Source of the DNA: Marinovum sp034669705 | Lineage (GTDB): Bacteria > Pseudomonadota > Alphaproteobacteria > Rhodobacterales > Rhodobacteraceae | Direction: 5' to 3' | DNA length: 64,000 bases | NCBI RefSeq assembly: GCF_034669705.1 | Contig: NZ_JAXMOR010000027.1 | Span: forward strand, 1-64,000 | In this document: positions 63,143 to 64,000 of the stretch, piece by piece | Position numbering within the stretch: position 1 is the first letter of the stretch | Layout: each line of letters opens with the position of its first letter | Notes under the pieces: model-generated | What the model was told of the DNA's origin: nothing | The model's database searches: none | Seen by the model: only the letters and a program-made list of their open reading frames with translations | Translations under genes and position numbers: made by a program

Positions 63143-63958
63143 ATGCGAATACTCTTTCTTGGCGATGTGATGGGACGCGCCGGCCGCACCGCGGTCAGCG
63201 AGCGTCTCAAGGGCCTGAGGGCCGATTGGAACCTCGATTTCGTCGTGGTCAACGGCGAGAATGCCAGCAATGGTGCCGGGCTCACCGGCGCCCATGCCAA
63301 GCTGCTGCTCGAGGCCGGGGCCGATTGCATCACGCTCGGCGATCATGCCTTCGACCAGCGCGACATGCTGCAGTTCATCGACAGCGAGCCGCGCATCCTG
63401 CGGCCGCTGAACTATGCCAAGGATGCGCCAGGCCGGGGGGCGGCGATCTTTGATGCCGGACGCGGCCGACGCATCCTGGTGGCGCAGGTGCTGGGGCAGG
63501 TCTTCATGAAACGGCCGTTCGACGATCCGTTCTCGGCGGTCGATGCGGTGCTGCGCAACCATCCGCGCGGCGGCCAGGTGGCGGCGAGCCTGATCGACGT
63601 GCATTGCGAGGCGACCAGCGAGAAGATGGGCATGGGTCATTTCTGCGACGGCCGCGCCAGCGTGGTGGTCGGCACCCACACCCATGTGCCCACCGGCGAC
63701 GCCCAGATCCTGCCCGCCGGCACCGCCTATCTCTCGGATGCCGGCATGTGCGGCGACTACAACTCGGTGATCGGCATGGAAAAGGCCGAGCCGATGCGCC
63801 GCTTCGTCACCGGCATGCCCAAGGCGCGGTTCACCCCGGCCAACGAGGCGGCGACGCTCTGCGGCCTGATGGTCGAGACCGACGACCGCAGTGGCAAGGC
63901 GGTGGCGGCCCATATGGTGCGCCAGGGCGGGCGATTGCAGCAGGCCGGCCCGCAATGA
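63143..63958 (+). CDS. YmdB-type metallophosphoesterase
   Basis: The product (271 residues) has the binuclear metal motifs LFLGDVMGRAGR, VVVNGENASNG, LGDHAFDQRD and GTHTHVPTGDAQI. YmdB hydrolyses cyclic nucleotides in Bacillus; the alphaproteobacterial role is unknown. ATG 63143 gives the conserved MRILFLGDVMG. It ends 42 bp before the window edge and its stop overlaps a possible next start. Confidence 0.92.
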   Translation: MRILFLGDVMGRAGRTAVSERLKGLRADWNLDFVVVNGENASNGAGLTGAHAKLLLEAGADCITLGDHAFDQRDMLQFIDSEPRILRPLNYAKDAPGRGAAIFDAGRGRRILVAQVLGQVFMKRPFDDPFSAVDAVLRNHPRGGQVAASLIDVHCEATSEKMGMGHFCDGRASVVVGTHTHVPTGDAQILPAGTAYLSDAGMCGDYNSVIGMEKAEPMRRFVTGMPKARFTPANEAATLCGLMVETDDRSGKAVAAHMVRQGGRLQQAGPQ

Positions 63959-64000
63959 GACCGGGCCGGGCCATGCCGGCCCTTGCCGCCGCCGCTGCCT
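63955..64000 (+). CDS. Possible start of a following gene (truncated)
   Basis: An ATG at 63955 overlaps the YmdB stop (ATGA), with another at 63973 in the same frame; the frame stays open to the window edge and reads MRPGRAMPALAAAAA. It could be a signal peptide or membrane start. Too little is visible to name it. Confidence 0.3.
   Translation, partial: MRPGRAMPALAAAAA

Overview
The window is GC-rich alphaproteobacterial chromosome, most likely from the Rhodobacteraceae (Rhodobacter/Roseobacter group). The evidence is the gene content and order: split ccoNOQP and ccoGHIS clusters with FNR-type boxes, PrpE, ThyX, the two-domain MaeB malic enzyme, GatCA, SdhE, the cdd-deoA-deoB-add-upp salvage operon, and many conserved small Rhodobacterales proteins. 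It has no CRISPR array and no tRNA or rRNA gene that I can see. It does contain the RNase P RNA gene (about 51963-52370).

Layout. 1-480: remnants of two insertion sequences, an IS3-type end abutting an IS66 transposase tail. 688-4241: glyA, NAD kinase, a Crp-type regulator, and a 435-bp gap holding a perfect TGTGA-N6-TCACA site and a likely structured small RNA with its own terminator. 4242-8827: propionate and malate metabolism (prpE, maeB) around a small lysine-rich reading frame. 9058-13580: a five-gene nucleoside salvage operon in which every junction overlaps. 13647-16217: a SPOR-domain exported protein and an unknown membrane protein. 16289-25604: cbb3 oxidase assembly (ccoGHIS) and structural (ccoNOQP) genes, separated by a LysR gene and two tiny reading frames. 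25797-33140: a stress protein behind twin FNR boxes, cytochrome c, MarR and HTH regulators, sdhE, aspartate aminotransferase, a MATE exporter and glyoxalase I. 33208-35581: a Slam-type outer-membrane translocon and a candidate surface lipoprotein client. 35780-44136: thyX, an AT-rich orphan nuclease gene, a small copper-related group, sirtuin, phosphatase, entericidin, dodecin, an AT-rich HEPN-like gene and lepA. 44273-51962: acylphosphatase, an Lrp regulator divergent from an amino-acid dehydrogenase, an odd HisA paralogue, a metallohydrolase, gatCA and cell-wall genes. 51963-64000: rnpB, rpmG, a Bax-inhibitor-like protein, DUF1127/LysR, an HTH regulator, HisN, 8-oxoguanine deaminase, a CAP protein, guaD, mgtE, 5-formyl-THF cyclo-ligase and a YmdB-type phosphoesterase.

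How the genes work together. Micro-oxic respiration is the clearest physiological theme. The FNR-type dyads before ccoG and between ccoN and the Usp gene imply oxygen control by an FnrL-type regulator encoded elsewhere. Purine and pyrimidine salvage is well represented (cdd, deoA, deoB, add, upp, 8-oxoguanine deaminase, guaD), as is one-carbon and thymidylate metabolism (glyA, thyX, 5-formyl-THF cyclo-ligase).

The least ordinary items are the Slam/lipoprotein pair, the candidate RNA beside the Crp-type gene, two AT-rich orphan genes with nuclease-type motifs, two LysR genes each divergent from a tiny basic protein, a HisA paralogue with Glu at the catalytic Asp position, and three families of short repeats that sit at gene ends and in two cases supply the stop codon.
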